Of a stretch of 7,062 nucleotides of DNA, positions 5,326-7,062 are shown piece after piece. The stretch spans positions 1-7,062 of the forward strand of contig JAIRZW010000193.1 of assembly GCA_031267015.1 (NCBI GenBank), given 5' to 3'. The translations under genes were made by a program, and so were the position numbers. The notes beneath the pieces were generated by a model. That model did no database searches. It had not been told where the DNA came from and saw only the letters and a program-made list of their open reading frames with translations. The first letter of the stretch is position 1; every line of letters starts with the position of its first letter. The stretch is from Heliobacteriaceae bacterium. Lineage in GTDB: Bacteria > Cyanobacteriota > Vampirovibrionia > Gastranaerophilales > Gastranaerophilaceae.

Positions 5326-5889
5326 ATGAATAATCTAATAAATCCTAACTGGGAAAAGCATGGCTATATTCAGGTTTACACAGGCGACGGCAAGGGCAAA
5401 ACAACTGCGTCGCTGGGGCTTGCCATGCGCGCGCTCGGACGCGACTGGAAGGTTCTGGTAATCATGTTCACCAAAGGCGGAAACGACTACGGTGAACTCA
5501 CTTCATTCCGCAACCTTTCGCCCAAAATTGCGAAGAATTTAACCATTGTTCAGGCCGGCTTGGACAGGATTGTTTATGCAAGCAACAAAAATAACGATGA
5601 CGCCAAAGCAATTCAGGAAGGCTGGGATTTGGCGAAAAAAGCTATTCAAAACGACGAATATAACCTGATAATCCTCGATGAAGCAAATATTGCCATTGAC
5701 CTTGGGCTTATTGATGTTGATGAAATGGCAGAAGCGCTTAAAAATAAGCCGAAGGAAATGGAAATCGTTCTTACTGGCAGAAATGCGCACCCGAAAATTG
5801 TCGAAATAGCGCATCTGGTTTCAAAAATCGAGCCTGTAAAGCACTATTGGGACACGGGCGTGGTTGCACGTAAGGGGATTGAGTATTAA
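5326..5889 (+). CDS. cobO: Cob(I)alamin / cob(I)yrinic acid a,c-diamide adenosyltransferase
   Basis: The enzyme transfers the 5'-deoxyadenosyl group of ATP to the cobalt of reduced corrinoids, giving adenosylcobalamin or its precursor; it can serve B12 synthesis or salvage. The 187 residues form a single P-loop domain of the CobA/CobO/BtuR type. Walker A GDGKGKTT is at 20-27, preceded by IQVYTG. VLVIMFTKGG (43-52) follows, then LIILDEANIAIDLGLID (114-130), the family's Walker B region, EIVLTGRNAHP (146-156) and EPVKHYWDTGVVARKGIEY (169-187), the characteristic C-terminus. It is a little shorter at the N-terminus than some CobO proteins, which is normal for the BtuR group. There is no Shine-Dalgarno; TATAAT ends 7 bases before ATG. 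No other corrinoid gene is in the window, so salvage and synthesis cannot be told apart. Confidence 0.95.
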   Translation: MNNLINPNWEKHGYIQVYTGDGKGKTTASLGLAMRALGRDWKVLVIMFTKGGNDYGELTSFRNLSPKIAKNLTIVQAGLDRIVYASNKNNDDAKAIQEGWDLAKKAIQNDEYNLIILDEANIAIDLGLIDVDEMAEALKNKPKEMEIVLTGRNAHPKIVEIAHLVSKIEPVKHYWDTGVVARKGIEY

Positions 5890-5893
5890 TTTT

Positions 5894-5940
5894 TGGTACT
5901 TTTTTCTTTTTGTTGCGATGCAAAAAGAAAAAAGATACCA
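5894..5940. repeat. T-rich/A-rich inverted repeat after cobO
   Basis: tggtacttttttctttttg (5894-5912) and caaaaagaaaaaagatacca (5921-5940) pair along their whole length with a single bulged base, around an 8-base loop. It begins 4 bases after the cobO stop. An A-rich stretch, not a T-run, follows, so it is not a typical terminator on the plus strand, although the left arm is itself U-rich in RNA. It is the first of four hairpins in the gene-free stretch 5890-6112. Confidence 0.75.
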
Positions 5941-5977
5941 CAAAAAAGAAAAACCGCGACCAAATTAAACGAGTTAT

Positions 5978-6027
5978 CAGGGCGTTGCACCCCTGAAACC
6001 CCGCTTTGAAAACCGTCAAAAGCGGGG
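5978..6027. repeat. Two adjacent GC-rich hairpins
   Basis: CAGGG (5978-5982) pairs with CCCTG (5991-5995). Then ccccgctttga (5999-6009) pairs with tcaaaagcgggg (6016-6027) with one bulged base around a 6-base loop. They lie between the A/T-rich hairpin and the long hairpin at 6030-6099, and may be parts of one composite non-coding repeat. No coding frame here looks real. Confidence 0.55.
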
Positions 6028-6029
6028 GC

Positions 6030-6099
6030 GGGATATGCCTTATGAACACGATAGAAAATAGTTATTTTTCTATTTTCGTGTGTGAATAAGGTTTATCCC
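6030..6099. repeat. Long imperfect hairpin downstream of the small minus-strand gene
   Basis: Paired blocks nest in order: GGGATA (6030-6035) with TATCCC (6094-6099), CCTTAT (6038-6043) with ATAAGG (6086-6091), ACAC (6046-6049) with GTGT (6078-6081), and GAAAATAG (6054-6061) with CTATTTTC (6070-6077), around an 8-base loop. It ends 13 bases from the stop of the small gene and could shape the 3' end of its mRNA. The following hairpin, not a T-run, lies next on the minus strand. Confidence 0.65.
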
Positions 6100-6112
6100 A
6101 ACCAAGGCGGCT

Positions 6113-6289
6113 TCAATATGTTACATTTCCCTTGCGCATCAGGTCGGATAGCTTAACCTCGGTCTGCACAGGTTTTGGTTCCCTTTTTTCAACAGGTATT
6201 GATACTGTCTTAAACTGCGAAAGCCCTACTTTGGCGCCGCTTTCCTCTAACATAAATATGTCTTTTATAAATGATATAATCTCGTTCAT
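6113..6289 (-). CDS. Small hypothetical protein, 58 residues
   Basis: A short frame from ATG at 6289 to TGA at 6115-6113. Its Shine-Dalgarno TAAGGAG (6302-6296) is one of the best in the window, 6 bases before ATG, and a TATAAT lies further upstream (6342-6337). The protein begins MNEIISFIKDIFMLEESG, probably a short amphipathic helix, continues VGLSQFKTVSIPVEKREPK, and ends KLSDLMRKGNVTY. The middle is proline- and charge-rich and likely disordered, so the two ends look like short conserved binding motifs joined by a linker. There is no transmembrane segment and no domain I can name. The ribosome-binding site and clean codon structure make it likely to be a real gene. It is divergent from the HEAT-like gene and may share a regulatory region with it. 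The function is unknown. Confidence 0.72.
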   Translation of the reverse strand: MNEIISFIKDIFMLEESGAKVGLSQFKTVSIPVEKREPKPVQTEVKLSDLMRKGNVTY

Positions 6290-6336
6290 TTTGTTCTCCT
6301 TACTCTTTAATTAAAACGGCATACCCCCCAAATTTC

Positions 6337-6342
6337 ATTATA
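6337..6342 (-). promoter_or_regulatory. -10 box of the small gene
   Basis: Minus-strand TATAAT, a perfect -10 match, would start transcription about 40 bases before the ATG. The best -35-like word, TTGATA (6361-6356), is only 13 bases away, too close for a standard promoter, so assignment rests on the -10 and the Shine-Dalgarno. Confidence 0.4.
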
Positions 6343-6347
6343 CTTTG

Positions 6348-6356
6348 TGTTATATT
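6348..6356 (+). promoter_or_regulatory. Extended -10 promoter of the HEAT-like gene, possibly leaderless
   Basis: TGTTATATT fits an extended -10 (TGnTATAAT-like). It ends 8 bases before the ATG at 6365; an overlapping TATTAT (6353-6358) ends 6 bases before. No Shine-Dalgarno precedes the ATG. Confidence 0.45.
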
Positions 6357-6364
6357 ATCAATAT

Positions 6365-7051
6365 ATGCAGCAAACAAATGAAAATTTGAATTCAGCCTTG
6401 CAGCTTTATGAGAATCATTATTCGCATGAAGATTTGATTTCCATGCTTAAAAGCGGCAGCGATGTGCAAAAGCAGATTTCAGCCCTGAGGCTTGAAAAGA
6501 TTACGAGCACTGACGACGCCCATGCATTTGTTTCAAATCTCGTTGGCCAGGACGGAAAAATTCGTGAAGCTGTGTCGTTCAGGCTTAAAGACCTCATGTG
6601 TCCGCATTTTTTGCCGTTTGCCGATACCTTTTTGCAAGCCATAATCGATATTAACGGTAATGTCTGCCGAAATGTCATTTGCGCAATAAGCATGCTCAAA
6701 AATGAACCCCGATTCACCGAATACTTTTGTCCGCGGGTGATCTGCATGACATTGCATGTCATTTCTATACTGAAATCCCCCTTTAATCCCTCCTTAAACA
6801 AGGGAGGTAAATATCAGGCTAACAAGGAAATTTTTAAGCTATACTGGTGTCTTGAAACAATTTACGAGTTTTTTGAATATATTGACCCGCTTGAGATTTT
6901 AAAAATCGTGTCAGAAACCAAAAATATTAAAGAATACACTATCAGAGAAAAAACCGCCCGGATTTTAACAAAAGAAACCCGCGGGCACGAACTGTTGAAA
7001 ATCAGGCAGGAGTTAAAAAACGACACAAATTATTACGTCAGCAGGATTTGA
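6365..7051 (+). CDS. HEAT-repeat-like helical protein of unknown function
   Basis: The protein has 228 residues from ATG at 6365; a GTG at 6347 in the same frame would add six residues but overlaps the -10 box, so ATG is preferred. The sequence is nearly all helical, with a repeating two-helix rhythm: HEDLISMLKSGSDVQKQISA, then LRLEKITS, then HAFVSNLVGQDGKIREAVSF and RLKDLM. This is typical of HEAT/armadillo-type solenoids that act as protein-binding scaffolds; GKIREAVSFRLKD (about 65-77) is the most HEAT-like unit. A cysteine-rich patch (residues near 78, 98, 103, 118, 123) could be chance. Around residues 137-149 an in-frame repeat encodes KSPFNPSLNKGGK between two helices. The last part (150-228) is again helical and charged. 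No signal peptide or membrane segment is seen. It ends 11 bases before the window edge. The partner and role are unknown. Confidence 0.82.
   Translation: MQQTNENLNSALQLYENHYSHEDLISMLKSGSDVQKQISALRLEKITSTDDAHAFVSNLVGQDGKIREAVSFRLKDLMCPHFLPFADTFLQAIIDINGNVCRNVICAISMLKNEPRFTEYFCPRVICMTLHVISILKSPFNPSLNKGGKYQANKEIFKLYWCLETIYEFFEYIDPLEILKIVSETKNIKEYTIREKTARILTKETRGHELLKIRQELKNDTNYYVSRI
6775..6809. repeat. Repeat, type C, inserted in frame in the HEAT-like gene
   Basis: aatccccctttaatccctcc (6775-6794), then ttaaacaagggaggtaa, is the wording of a widespread dispersed bacterial repeat; CCTCCTT and AAGGGAGG pair with one bulged base. It is translated as SPFNPSLNKGGK, a peptide I recognise as a usual translation of this repeat, and the flanking sequence stays in frame. 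No second copy is in the window. Confidence 0.6.
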
Positions 7052-7062
7052 TATGTAAAGAA

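Noticed and set aside
5894..5940. Intrinsic terminator of cobO
   Set aside because: The hairpin is long and well placed, but an A-rich stretch rather than a T-run follows the 3' arm, so I list it as an inverted repeat only.
5771..6049. 92-residue minus-strand frame across the cobO end and the hairpin run
   Set aside because: Its phenylalanine- and lysine-rich middle is simply the translated inverted repeat at 5894-5940, and it overlaps the conserved end of cobO.
6132..6314. 60-residue plus-strand frame opposite the small gene
   Set aside because: It has no Shine-Dalgarno, whereas the minus-strand frame has an excellent one and a protein-like composition.
425..6809. CRISPR array
   Set aside because: The repeats are scattered, palindromic, in both orientations and inside genes; there is no regular repeat-spacer pattern and no cas gene.

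Overview
The window is a compact stretch of a bacterial chromosome. It holds eight protein genes (one cut by the left edge) plus one small gene of 58 codons. Base composition is moderate, intergenic spaces are AT-rich, and short palindromic repeats are unusually dense. I see no rRNA, tRNA, CRISPR array, transposase or phage gene. The first two genes look like proteins I associate with Vampirovibrionia/Gastranaerophilales (the non-photosynthetic 'Melainabacteria'): a start such as MRVTFQNNNY or MKISSIQRN, then a short FTGK motif, then hydrophobic helices. That placement is from memory and is tentative; the metabolic genes are too widespread to fix a taxon.

Layout. Minus strand, 1-1201: two co-transcribed, probably paralogous, membrane-associated proteins of unknown function; the start and stop codons overlap as ATGA. 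1202-1475: intergenic, with a promoter for this pair and a very long perfect inverted repeat just after nadC. Minus strand, 1476-3929: nadB-nadC, two NAD biosynthesis enzymes separated by 3 bases. Plus strand, 4082-4732: an orphan NarL/FixJ-type response regulator. It converges on a minus-strand 5-formyltetrahydrofolate cyclo-ligase (4751-5302). That gene is divergent, across only 23 bases, from a cob(I)alamin adenosyltransferase (5326-5889, plus). 5890-6112: no gene, but a run of four hairpins. Minus strand, 6113-6289: a small conserved-looking gene with a strong ribosome-binding site. Plus strand, 6365-7051: a helical, HEAT-like protein.

The metabolic genes cover cofactor supply: NAD de novo synthesis (nadB, nadC), the folate one-carbon pool (cyclo-ligase) and adenosylcobalamin (cobO). 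They are not one operon; only nadB-nadC and the two leftmost genes look co-transcribed.

The most striking signal is the set of palindromic repeats, of at least four sequence types, that have entered genes without breaking them. They encode an N-terminal insert in gene 1 and probably gene 2, the extreme C-terminus of NadB (where the repeat also supplies the Shine-Dalgarno of nadC), the C-terminal tail and stop codon of the cyclo-ligase, and an internal loop of the HEAT-like protein. One of them (4738-4799) pairs as a closed cloverleaf: four 6-bp stems that abut with no unpaired base at the junction. A second signal is that nadB, cobO, the cyclo-ligase and the HEAT-like gene each lack a Shine-Dalgarno and have a -10-like hexamer ending 6-8 bases before ATG, which suggests leaderless mRNAs.
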